NCBI GenBank assembly: GCA_023415495.1
Contig: JAEZKK010000023.1
Coordinates: forward strand, 62,001-126,000
Direction of reading: 5' to 3'
DNA: 64,000 bases
DNA from: Bacteroidota bacterium
GTDB lineage: Bacteria > Bacteroidota > Bacteroidia > Bacteroidales > P3
In this document: positions 24,628-31,209 of the stretch, in pieces
Numbering within the stretch: position 1 is the first letter of the stretch
Layout of the letters: each line of letters opens with the position of its first letter
Notes under the pieces: model-generated
Seen by the model: only the letters and a program-made list of their open reading frames with translations
The model's database searches: none
Told to the model about the DNA's origin: nothing
Position numbers and translations under genes: made by a program

Positions 24628-25395
24628 ATGAATATAAAAAAGAGCTTATTAATTATTGTATTGGGATTAATGTTTAGTTTTAATGCTAATGCTACTGAGC
24701 AGAGACCTGATTTGCTTATTATTAATAAGGATACTTTTTATCTAAAATCCTTTCCTTTTAATGATATTAAGAAACATGGTCCTTTTACTTATTATGATAA
24801 CTACAATTTCCCACATACTGGTTGTTGGAGGGGTTATATTGCAACTTGGAAGATTATTGACGATAAACTCTTTTTATTAGAAGTAAAAAAGGCTGACAGA
24901 ACTGAAGAAAAACTAGATTTATTAAAGTACTTTGAATCTATAAACTATAGTCCGGTATTAATTGATGGATTAATTATGGCTGATTGGTATTCAGATACAC
25001 TTGTTGATTATCTTTCAAGCTACGACATAATTACTAGAGAAGAATTATATTTAGAGAAGCATTACGGCTTTAGAAAGAATGCAATTATTCAACTGATTTT
25101 CAAGCAAGGAAGATTAATAGAAAACAGAATACGAGATATAAATTCATATAAGCCTGGAGATATATTATGGAGGGATGTTTATTATAGTAGTTCTATATTT
25201 CAAGATAATGTGTTAGCAAAAGTAAGGGTGAAAATTTTAAAGAACAATGGTAGCTTAGTAAAGGTAGAAATATTAGACTATGGCACTTCAAAAAAGTATC
25301 GTATTAAAAAGATTCAATATTCATTAGGAATAAAAAACGAAGAAGACAATTGGTTTAATCCACGCTATTGGAACAAAGAGAATATTCCTCAATGA
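24628..25395 (+). CDS. Secreted protein of unknown function
   Basis: 255 residues with a signal peptide (SLLIIVLGLMFSFNANA). The mature part is hydrophilic, tyrosine- and lysine-rich and has no motif I recognise. WYSDTLVDYLSSYD and GCWRGYIATWKI are its most distinctive stretches. The Leu-rich n- and h-regions and Ala-x-Ala end fit signal peptidase I, giving periplasmic or outer-membrane localisation. It shares a transcript, through a 49-bp gap, with the following small outer-membrane-barrel-like gene. No catalytic role can be proposed. Confidence 0.75.
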   Translation: MNIKKSLLIIVLGLMFSFNANATEQRPDLLIINKDTFYLKSFPFNDIKKHGPFTYYDNYNFPHTGCWRGYIATWKIIDDKLFLLEVKKADRTEEKLDLLKYFESINYSPVLIDGLIMADWYSDTLVDYLSSYDIITREELYLEKHYGFRKNAIIQLIFKQGRLIENRIRDINSYKPGDILWRDVYYSSSIFQDNVLAKVRVKILKNNGSLVKVEILDYGTSKKYRIKKIQYSLGIKNEEDNWFNPRYWNKENIPQ

Positions 25396-25444
25396 ATTTA
25401 GATAATTAGAAATACATAGAAAAAAATCTATAAACAAATACACT

Positions 25445-25966
25445 ATGAGAAAAATTTTAATTACTGTATTATTATCTTTTAGCATTTTATCTTCTTACGG
25501 ACAAAGAAGAGAAGGCTTGAAAGCTGGTTTCACTGGAATAATGGAGACAAGTTACCTTTTCAAACAAGGTCCTTATGGAGTTGATAGATTTAAACTTAAT
25601 CTGATAAATGGTTATCAATTTAATCCTTATGTTTATCTTGGAGTGGGAGTCGGTTATAGATATTATTTTAATAGTAGTATCCCAATTATTCCTATTTTTG
25701 GAGATTTAAGAGTGTATGTATTAAATAATAAATACTCTCCATTTATATCATTTGCAGCTGGGTATTCATATTATTTATTAAATGATTTTAAAGAAGTTGG
25801 TCCTATGATTAATCCTAAAATTGGATTATGTATTAAGCAATACGAGAAAACTTCAATTCAATTTGGATTTGAATTTGAGGCTCAAAGTATAAGCTATCGT
25901 TATTCCAGAATGGTTTTTGAAAAAAAATCAGTTGCAATAGGTGTTTTTATTGGTATTACTTATTAA
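25445..25966 (+). CDS. Probable outer-membrane beta-barrel protein
   Basis: 173 residues with a signal peptide (ITVLLSFSILSSYG, then QRR). The mature part is built of alternating amphipathic strands ending in aromatic residues (YVYLGVGVGYRYYF, FISFAAGYSYYL, VAIGVFIGITY). The last residue is Tyr after a hydrophobic strand, as in proteins recognised by the BAM complex. Eight strands would fit. A pore or structural role is likely but not determinable. Probably co-transcribed with the preceding secreted unknown. Confidence 0.7.
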   Translation: MRKILITVLLSFSILSSYGQRREGLKAGFTGIMETSYLFKQGPYGVDRFKLNLINGYQFNPYVYLGVGVGYRYYFNSSIPIIPIFGDLRVYVLNNKYSPFISFAAGYSYYLLNDFKEVGPMINPKIGLCIKQYEKTSIQFGFEFEAQSISYRYSRMVFEKKSVAIGVFIGITY

Positions 25967-26020
25967 GTACTTAATATTTATTCTCTAAAGAATGTATTTA
26001 GTTCTAAAATCAATTAATTT

Positions 26021-26120
26021 TATACCCAGTGGGGTATAAATTGTATTTATTTTTGTATATTTGCACCCTAAAGGGTATAATTTTACTGTATGTACATGTT
26101 TTTATACCCTAAAAGGTATA
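26021..26120. promoter_or_regulatory. Three HipB-type operators at 41-bp spacing
   Basis: Three 18-bp sites with the form TATACCC-N4-GGGTATA start at 26021 (TATACCC AGTG GGGTATA, perfect), 26062 (TGCACCC TAAA GGGTATA) and 26103 (TATACCC TAAA AGGTATA). The step is exactly 41 bp both times, about four helical turns, so all lie on one face. The middle site overlaps the last two bases of the -7 box. The layout suggests cooperative autorepression of the hip operon by HipB, possibly with its partner proteins (inference). Confidence 0.88.
26056..26063 (+). promoter_or_regulatory. -7 element (TATATTTG) of the hip operon
   Basis: TATATTTG followed by C fits the consensus. The second operator begins inside it and the first lies upstream over the -33 area, so a bound repressor would block polymerase. 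Leader of about 55 nt to the hipB ATG. Confidence 0.75.
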
Positions 26121-26123
26121 ATT

Positions 26124-26348
26124 ATGGATAGATTATCATTAAAAGAGTTCGTCAAACAAAAAAGGAAGGAAACTGGTTTAACTCAAATTGACCTTGCTGA
26201 GAAATCTGGTGTTGGACTTAGATTCGTTAGAGAACTTGAGCAAGGGAAATCGACTTTAAGAATGGATAAGGTTAATCAAATCTTAGCATTATTTGGTTCT
26301 GAATTAGGAGTAGTAGATATGGATAGAAGCCAATTTAAAATCAACTAA
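26124..26348 (+). CDS. hipB: HipB-type HTH antitoxin
   Basis: 74 residues from the ATG at 26124. A longer frame from a TTG at 26061 would begin inside the promoter and is rejected. The protein is an XRE/HipB helix-turn-helix domain (LKEFVKQKRKETGLTQIDLAEKSGVGLRFVRELEQGKSTLRMDKVNQIL). It should bind the three TATACCC-N4-GGGTATA operators upstream and repress the operon. It is 5 bp before the hipS-like gene. It lacks a long C-terminal tail, so toxin neutralisation may be shared with the HipS-like protein. Confidence 0.93.
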   Translation: MDRLSLKEFVKQKRKETGLTQIDLAEKSGVGLRFVRELEQGKSTLRMDKVNQILALFGSELGVVDMDRSQFKIN

Positions 26349-26353
26349 TTTAT

Positions 26354-26680
26354 ATGAGACAAGCAAATATATATTTTCAAGATAAATTGGCAGGAGTATT
26401 AACCGAAAACGAGGATGGATATAAGTTTGAATATAAAAACGAATATCTTAGTAGCAGCAATCCTCAACCAATTAGTTTAACAATGCCTTTAGAGAAAGTT
26501 ATTTTCAAAAGCGATATTCTCTTCCCGTTTTTCGATGGATTAATTCCAGAAGGATGGTTATTGGATATTGCTCAAAAAAATTGGAAGATTAATAATAATG
26601 ATAGGATGTCACTTTTGCTTACATGCTGTAAAGATTGTATTGGAGCTGTTAGTGTTATTCCCATTAATGATGAATTATAA
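26354..26680 (+). CDS. HipS-like protein: HipA N-terminal subdomain as separate gene
   Basis: 108 residues corresponding to the HipA N-subdomain 1. The pattern is QANIYFQDKLAGVL at the start, PISLTMPLEK, then FPFFDGLIPEGWLLDIAQ and CKDCIGAVSVIP. In single-chain HipA toxins this domain is fused to the kinase. Here it ends with a stop that overlaps the next start (TAATG). In the E. coli HipBST system a protein of this kind, HipS, acts as the antitoxin for the kinase HipT. The same gene order (B, S, T) is seen here, so HipS function is a good inference. Confidence 0.88.
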   Translation: MRQANIYFQDKLAGVLTENEDGYKFEYKNEYLSSSNPQPISLTMPLEKVIFKSDILFPFFDGLIPEGWLLDIAQKNWKINNNDRMSLLLTCCKDCIGAVSVIPINDEL

Positions 26681-27612
26681 TGAAAAGATGTCTTTACTGC
26701 TATAAACACTTAGAGGATAATGATATTGATTTCCATCAAAATTGCTCTAAAAAAATATTTGGAGAATCTACTCCTCCACTAATTAATTATTCCTTAAAAG
26801 ATATTGATAGTTTAGCACTTGAAGTGATTAACTCAAAAATCACATTAACAGGAGTTCAGCCAAAAATTTCTTTACAAATTAAATCAGAAAAGGGTGAACC
26901 TAATCGATTTACTATTATTGGTGTATTGGGAAATTATATACTAAAACCTCAATCCTCAAAATATGAATCTCTACCAGAAAATGAAGACTTATCTATGCAT
27001 TTAGCAGAAATTGCAAAAATAAAAACTGTACCACATACTTTAATAAGATTAAGTGACAACAGCTTAGCATATATTACCAAAAGAATTGACAGAGATAAAA
27101 AAGGAAATAAAATTGCAATGGAAGATATGTGTCAACTAACTAATAGGCTAACAGAATACAAGTATAAAGGTTCTTATGAACAGATTGCTAAAATAATACT
27201 TAAGTATTCAGCAAATCCAATTTTAGATATTATTAGTTTCTTTGAAATCATTTTATTCTCTTATTTAATTGGAAATAGCGATATGCATCTAAAAAACTTT
27301 TCCCTCTGCAATAAAAAAGGAAAACATGAATTATCACCAGCCTATGATTTACTTTCGACAAAAATGGTTATACCAAAAGACATAGAAGATTTAGCTTTAA
27401 ACCTTAATGGGAAGAAAAATAATTTAAAAAGACAAGACTTTGAAAACTTAATTGTCGATTATGTCGATAGAAAAACCATAGATAATTCGTACAAGAAGTT
27501 CCAAAATGTTATTCCAAAATGGTTTGAATTTATTGATAATAGCTTTCTTAATCAAAAATCAAAGGAAAAGTACAAAAGTATTATTAAAAAAAACACCCAT
27601 ATCTTAGAATAA
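26680..27612 (+). CDS. HipT-like serine/threonine kinase toxin (HipA C-terminal part)
   Basis: 310 residues. An N-terminal Cys motif (MKRCLYCYKHL, with His19 and Cys22) could bind zinc. The Gly-rich loop is TLTGVQPKIS (residues 55-64). YILKP holds the ATP-binding Lys89. The catalytic loop is LIGNSDMHLKNFSL with Asp201 and Asn206, and the metal-binding motif is LSPAYDLLS with Asp223. Where the E. coli HipT loop has autophosphorylated serines, this protein has Thr55-Leu-Thr57. HipA/HipT kinases phosphorylate aminoacyl-tRNA synthetases and halt translation; the target here is unknown. Residues for activity appear intact. The 3' flank carries a degenerate TATACC-containing sequence. Confidence 0.9.
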   Translation: MKRCLYCYKHLEDNDIDFHQNCSKKIFGESTPPLINYSLKDIDSLALEVINSKITLTGVQPKISLQIKSEKGEPNRFTIIGVLGNYILKPQSSKYESLPENEDLSMHLAEIAKIKTVPHTLIRLSDNSLAYITKRIDRDKKGNKIAMEDMCQLTNRLTEYKYKGSYEQIAKIILKYSANPILDIISFFEIILFSYLIGNSDMHLKNFSLCNKKGKHELSPAYDLLSTKMVIPKDIEDLALNLNGKKNNLKRQDFENLIVDYVDRKTIDNSYKKFQNVIPKWFEFIDNSFLNQKSKEKYKSIIKKNTHILE

Positions 27613-27695
27613 ATTTATACCTCATAGGAAAAAACCTTTTAGTATAACCTTTTTGGGGTTGTTTCGTAAAAGGGCATAGTTAATTGGATTTATTG

Positions 27696-28295
27696 ATGAC
27701 TTTGGAGGAAATACCTAAAAAGATTGGATTATTTTTTGGAAGCTTTAACCCTATTCATTTAGGGCATTTGATAATAGGAAATAATATTATTGAAAATACA
27801 GATATAGAGGAAATATGGTTTGTGGTTAGCCCACAAAACCCGCTTAAAGAAAAAGATACTCTACTTGAAGACGAAATCAGATTAAATCTTGTTAAAACTT
27901 CTATTAAGGATAATAATAAATTCAATATATGCGACGTTGAATTTTACTTGGAAAAGCCTTCATACACTTACAATACTTTAAAATTCCTTAAACAAGAACA
28001 TTCTCTTAATGAATTTGTTCTTATTATCGGTGAGGATAATTTAATGTGTTTTGAATTATGGAGAGATTATCAGAGAATCATTGATGAATTTAAGATATTG
28101 GTGTATCCAAGAGCAAATTGTAAAACAGATAAATTTGATAAAGAAAAGAATGTCATAAGGATAAATTCTCCGATAATTGAAATATCTTCAACTCAGATTA
28201 GAGAAGATATTAGAAATGGAAAATCTATACAATACCTTGTTATGGAAGATGTTCGAAAAGAGATATTGAAAAACAAGTATTATTGTAACAATTAA
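27696..28295 (+). CDS. nadD: Nicotinate-nucleotide adenylyltransferase
   Basis: 199 residues from the ATG at 27696; the TTG at 27684 in the same frame is less likely. The nucleotidyltransferase signature GSFNPIHLGHL (residues 15-25) and the C-terminal ISSTQIREDIRNGKSI are diagnostic of NadD. It adenylylates nicotinate mononucleotide in NAD biosynthesis. The gap of 83 bp after hipT contains no clear terminator, so read-through from the hip operon is possible. rpoD follows after 57 bp. Confidence 0.95.
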   Translation: MTLEEIPKKIGLFFGSFNPIHLGHLIIGNNIIENTDIEEIWFVVSPQNPLKEKDTLLEDEIRLNLVKTSIKDNNKFNICDVEFYLEKPSYTYNTLKFLKQEHSLNEFVLIIGEDNLMCFELWRDYQRIIDEFKILVYPRANCKTDKFDKEKNVIRINSPIIEISSTQIREDIRNGKSIQYLVMEDVRKEILKNKYYCNN

Positions 28296-28352
28296 AAACA
28301 TATTACGTTTAACCCAAGGTTTTAGATAACAAAAAAAGAAAGATAAGATAAA

Positions 28353-29216
28353 ATGAGACAGCTAAAAATTACAAAACAGCTCACTAATCGTGAGATTACC
28401 TCCTTGGATAAGTATCTCCAAGAAATAGGTCGATTGGAAATGATATCTCCTGAGGAGGAAGTTAAGTTAGCTCAAAGAATAAAGCAAGGTGATCAAGAAG
28501 CACTTGAAAGATTGACAAATGCAAATTTAAGATTTGTGGTATCGGTTTCAAAGCAATACCAAAACCAGGGAATGAGCTTGCCAGACCTTATAAACGAGGG
28601 TAACCTTGGACTAATTAAAGCCGCTCAACGTTTTGATGAAACTCGTGGTTTTAAGTTTATTTCTTATGCAGTTTGGTGGATTCGTCAAAGTATTTTACAA
28701 GCACTTGCTGAGCAAAGTCGTATTGTAAGACTCCCTTTAAATAAAATTGGTTCACTAAACAAGATAAATAAAGCTTATGCTCGTTTGGAACAAGAGTACG
28801 AAAGAACTCCTAACCCTGAGGAAGTTGCATCGGAGCTTGAACTTACAGACAGTGAAGTAAGAGAAAGTTTACGTCATAGTGGGAAACATCTTTCTATGGA
28901 TGCTCCACTTACTACTGATGAGGACAATAATATGTATGACTATATGCGAAGCGATGAGGATACTACTCCCGAGGCTGAGCTTATGTATGAAAGTCTGCAG
29001 AAAGAAATTAATAGAGCAATTTCTACCCTAACTCAAAAAGAGGGAGATATTCTAAAGATGTTCTTTGGATTAGATGGATATCCTCCAATGACCTTAGATG
29101 AAATTGGCTTGGAATTTGACCTTACAAGAGAAAGAGTAAGACAAATCAAAGAAAAAGCGATTAGAAGGCTTAAACACACTTCAAGAAGTCATATACTTCA
29201 ATCATATTTAGGATAA
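28353..29216 (+). CDS. rpoD: Primary sigma factor RpoD (short Bacteroidota form)
   Basis: 287 residues, the compact housekeeping sigma factor of Bacteroidota without region 1.1. Region 1.2 (SLDKYLQEIGRLEMISPEEE) and region 2 (NLRFVVSVSKQYQNQGMSLPDLI, FISYAVWWIRQSI) are complete. Region 4.2 is TLDEIGLEFDLTRERVRQIKEKAIRRLK. The unusual -33/-7 promoter boxes seen throughout this window are the ones this form of sigma recognises. A strong terminator follows. Confidence 0.97.
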   Translation: MRQLKITKQLTNREITSLDKYLQEIGRLEMISPEEEVKLAQRIKQGDQEALERLTNANLRFVVSVSKQYQNQGMSLPDLINEGNLGLIKAAQRFDETRGFKFISYAVWWIRQSILQALAEQSRIVRLPLNKIGSLNKINKAYARLEQEYERTPNPEEVASELELTDSEVRESLRHSGKHLSMDAPLTTDEDNNMYDYMRSDEDTTPEAELMYESLQKEINRAISTLTQKEGDILKMFFGLDGYPPMTLDEIGLEFDLTRERVRQIKEKAIRRLKHTSRSHILQSYLG

Positions 29217-29230
29217 AACACACCTAATAA

Positions 29231-29270
29231 AAAAAGCCGGTAAGTAATTAAACTTATCGGCTTTTTTCTT
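29231..29270 (+). terminator. Bidirectional terminator between rpoD and efp
   Basis: A long stem with one G-U pair, AAAAAGCCGGTAAGT and ACTTATCGGCTTTTTT, has A-runs on the left and T-runs on the right, so it can stop transcription from rpoD (plus) and efp (minus). Confidence 0.94.
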
Positions 29271-29297
29271 TTTAATTAAGAGAGATTTCTCTAATGA

Positions 29298-29861
29298 TTA
29301 TTTAATCCTTTCCGAATATTCGAAGGTTCTTGTATCTACCTTAATCTTTTCTCCCTGTTCAATAAATAAAGGTACTCTAATTTTCGCCCCAGTCTCAACT
29401 GTTGCATCCTTCATAGCATTAGTTGCGGTATTTCCTTTTACTCCTGGCTCTGTGTATACTATCTCCATATCAACAAATGCAGGTAATTCGCATGAAAGAG
29501 GAGTTTCGGTATCAGCATGAACAATCATTTCAACATACTGTCCTTCTTTTAAAAGACTTGGTGCATTAATAATCTCCTCTTGAATAGAGATTTGTTCATA
29601 AGTATCTGAGTGCATAAAATTATAACCTGAATCGTCTTTATAAAGGAAGGTATAAGGTCTGCGTTCAATTCTCGCTGTATCAAATTTAGCTCCACTTGGG
29701 AAAGTATGTTCAATTGTTCTACCTGTTTTGAAACTTTTTAATTTAGTACGAACAAAGGCAGCTCCCTTACCCGGCTTAACATGTAAAAATTCAACAACAG
29801 AAAGCAAATCGCCATTCATTTCGATACATAATCCATTCTTAATATCTTGAGTTGATGCCAT
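29298..29861 (-). CDS. efp: Elongation factor P
   Basis: 187 residues with the KOW-like N-terminal domain and two OB domains. It begins MASTQDIKNGLCIEMNG, and the loop HVKPGKGAAFVRTK holds Lys32 at the tip that contacts the peptidyl-transferase centre. EF-P relieves ribosome stalling at polyproline. No EpmA/B or EarP modification genes are in the window. Convergent with rpoD across a shared terminator. A small membrane-protein gene lies 24 bp upstream in the same direction. Confidence 0.97.
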   Translation of the reverse strand: MASTQDIKNGLCIEMNGDLLSVVEFLHVKPGKGAAFVRTKLKSFKTGRTIEHTFPSGAKFDTARIERRPYTFLYKDDSGYNFMHSDTYEQISIQEEIINAPSLLKEGQYVEMIVHADTETPLSCELPAFVDMEIVYTEPGVKGNTATNAMKDATVETGAKIRVPLFIEQGEKIKVDTRTFEYSERIK

Positions 29862-29885
29862 AAATTATTTGTTTATTTGTATTAT

Positions 29886-30152
29886 TTATTTATTTTCGTT
29901 TTCTAATCTCTCTATCTTATTTCTAAGAATATCATTTTCATCATTAAGATTCTTGTAAAATTTCGAGTAATAATTAGCTTTAAGATTACTCGATAGCATT
30001 CTTATTAATGCTATTCCAAGCAAGATTATTAGTGTAATTTCAATACTTGGACGATTAAAAACATATAGTCCAATCATTGCTATAATGCATATATAAGATA
30101 TAAAATCCAATATTTTAGATATTCTGATTGCGTTCATCTTCAAATTTTTCAA
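29886..30152 (-). CDS. Small membrane protein with C-terminal coiled coil, unknown
   Basis: 88 residues if started at the ATG at 30152, or 83 from the next in-frame ATG at 30137. Two membrane helices (about residues 16-29 and 36-52) are followed by a charged segment that is a short coiled coil (NLNDENDILRNKIERLENENK). The -7 box TATTTTTG on the minus strand (30160-30167) lies only 7 bp before the first ATG. The transcript would therefore be nearly leaderless with that start. It is 24 bp upstream of efp and probably co-transcribed. No family recognised. Confidence 0.65.
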   Translation of the reverse strand: MKNLKMNAIRISKILDFISYICIIAMIGLYVFNRPSIEITLIILLGIALIRMLSSNLKANYYSKFYKNLNDENDILRNKIERLENENK

Positions 30153-30159
30153 TGAGTTG

Positions 30160-30167
30160 CAAAAATA
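30160..30167 (-). promoter_or_regulatory. -7 element (TATTTTTG) for the efp operon
   Basis: On the minus strand TATTTTTG fits TAnnTTTG and is followed by CAACTC. It precedes the ATG at 30152 by 7 bp, so transcription should start at or beside that codon. Confidence 0.55.
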
Positions 30168-30194
30168 CTACCTTTTTTCTTTTTGACAAAATAA

Positions 30195-30224
30195 TTGACC
30201 TCTTAGAGATTTTTCTTATATTTG
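30195..30224 (+). promoter_or_regulatory. Consensus promoter of the 30.2-37.4 kb operon
   Basis: TTG (30195-30197), exactly 19 bp, TATATTTG (30217-30224) followed by CAAG. It is among the best matches to the Bacteroidota consensus in the window. Leader of about 38 nt. Confidence 0.85.
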
Positions 30225-30268
30225 CAAGTTGAGAAGATTATATATTAGATAAATAAATAATTAGTATT

Positions 30269-31204
30269 ATGAGAAGAATATTTTTCATCATCTTATTGTC
30301 CATATTCGCAAACCTTGGGTTAAATGCACAAAACACAAGCTATTTGGATGACGAAGCAATCACTGAATTTACAAAGAAACTAACAAAGCTACCTTTTTCG
30401 GAAAGAGATGTGATTATTAAAGCATGCGAAATCTACGAAAAGGATTTTAGTAATAATCCTGATTTAGCTGATTGGGCATTTCAGGTTTTGTACTTCTATC
30501 ATGAAATATCATGCAACGATAAGAGCCTAACTCTTCATAAAACTTTTTCTGATGAAGAGATAAGAGGCTATTTCTTAAATGATATTTATATTTTACCAAA
30601 ACTCAAAAGCGATATTTCTGCTTTTATTAAAGAATATGCACAATGGGGCTATAGAATAGCAACCTTTGAGGACACTTCTTATAGAATTGAAGTTGATTCA
30701 AGCTTTTTATATAAGAAATTTGAAAAATATCTTTCAAGAGAATACTCTTATTATCTAAGTAATTATATTAGTGATTGCGGTATTCCATCCTATTGGCATG
30801 CTACCTTAAACGTTCCTTTATCTGAAATTATGAGAAGGATTGAGTGGAGAGATTTATTCTTGAAAGAAAACCCAGAATTCATAAGACATGATTTAGTAAT
30901 TAGAGAGATTGAATACCTTATGTTCTCTGTAGCCAAAGGATTGGAAAACACTCCAATTTACGACGAGAAAGATGTAATCCTCCCAGAGTACAAGGATGCG
31001 ATACAGGCATATTATAGAACACACACTGGGACTAATTGGGGATTATTTTTGACTGAGTTTATGCATAGACTATCATTAAATAAATATCGTCACTCCCACC
31101 CTATCGATTTATTTGTGATGAATAAACTATTCCCAGAGGACAGAAAAAATATTGACCCTTTGTTGAAATACAAAGATATATTAATTGACAATTTAATGGA
31201 TTAA
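30269..31204 (+). CDS. Secreted protein of unknown function
   Basis: 311 residues with a signal peptide (MRRIFFIILLSIFANLGLNA, then QNTS). The mature part is largely helical and rich in Tyr, Glu and Asp, with no catalytic motif that I recognise. CGIPSYWHATLNVPLSEIMRR is its most distinctive block. No T9SS sorting domain and no lipobox, so it is probably periplasmic. It heads a run of five genes with gaps of 5-17 bp or overlaps, starting at a consensus promoter. The next gene is a DPP4-like peptidase only 5 bp away, so a role in peptide metabolism is possible but unproven. Confidence 0.7.
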   Translation: MRRIFFIILLSIFANLGLNAQNTSYLDDEAITEFTKKLTKLPFSERDVIIKACEIYEKDFSNNPDLADWAFQVLYFYHEISCNDKSLTLHKTFSDEEIRGYFLNDIYILPKLKSDISAFIKEYAQWGYRIATFEDTSYRIEVDSSFLYKKFEKYLSREYSYYLSNYISDCGIPSYWHATLNVPLSEIMRRIEWRDLFLKENPEFIRHDLVIREIEYLMFSVAKGLENTPIYDEKDVILPEYKDAIQAYYRTHTGTNWGLFLTEFMHRLSLNKYRHSHPIDLFVMNKLFPEDRKNIDPLLKYKDILIDNLMD

Positions 31205-31209
31205 GAAGA

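Noticed and set aside
26061..26123. N-terminal extension of HipB
   Set aside because: The frame opens in the -7 box and reads through two operators; the HTH domain starts right after the ATG at 26124.
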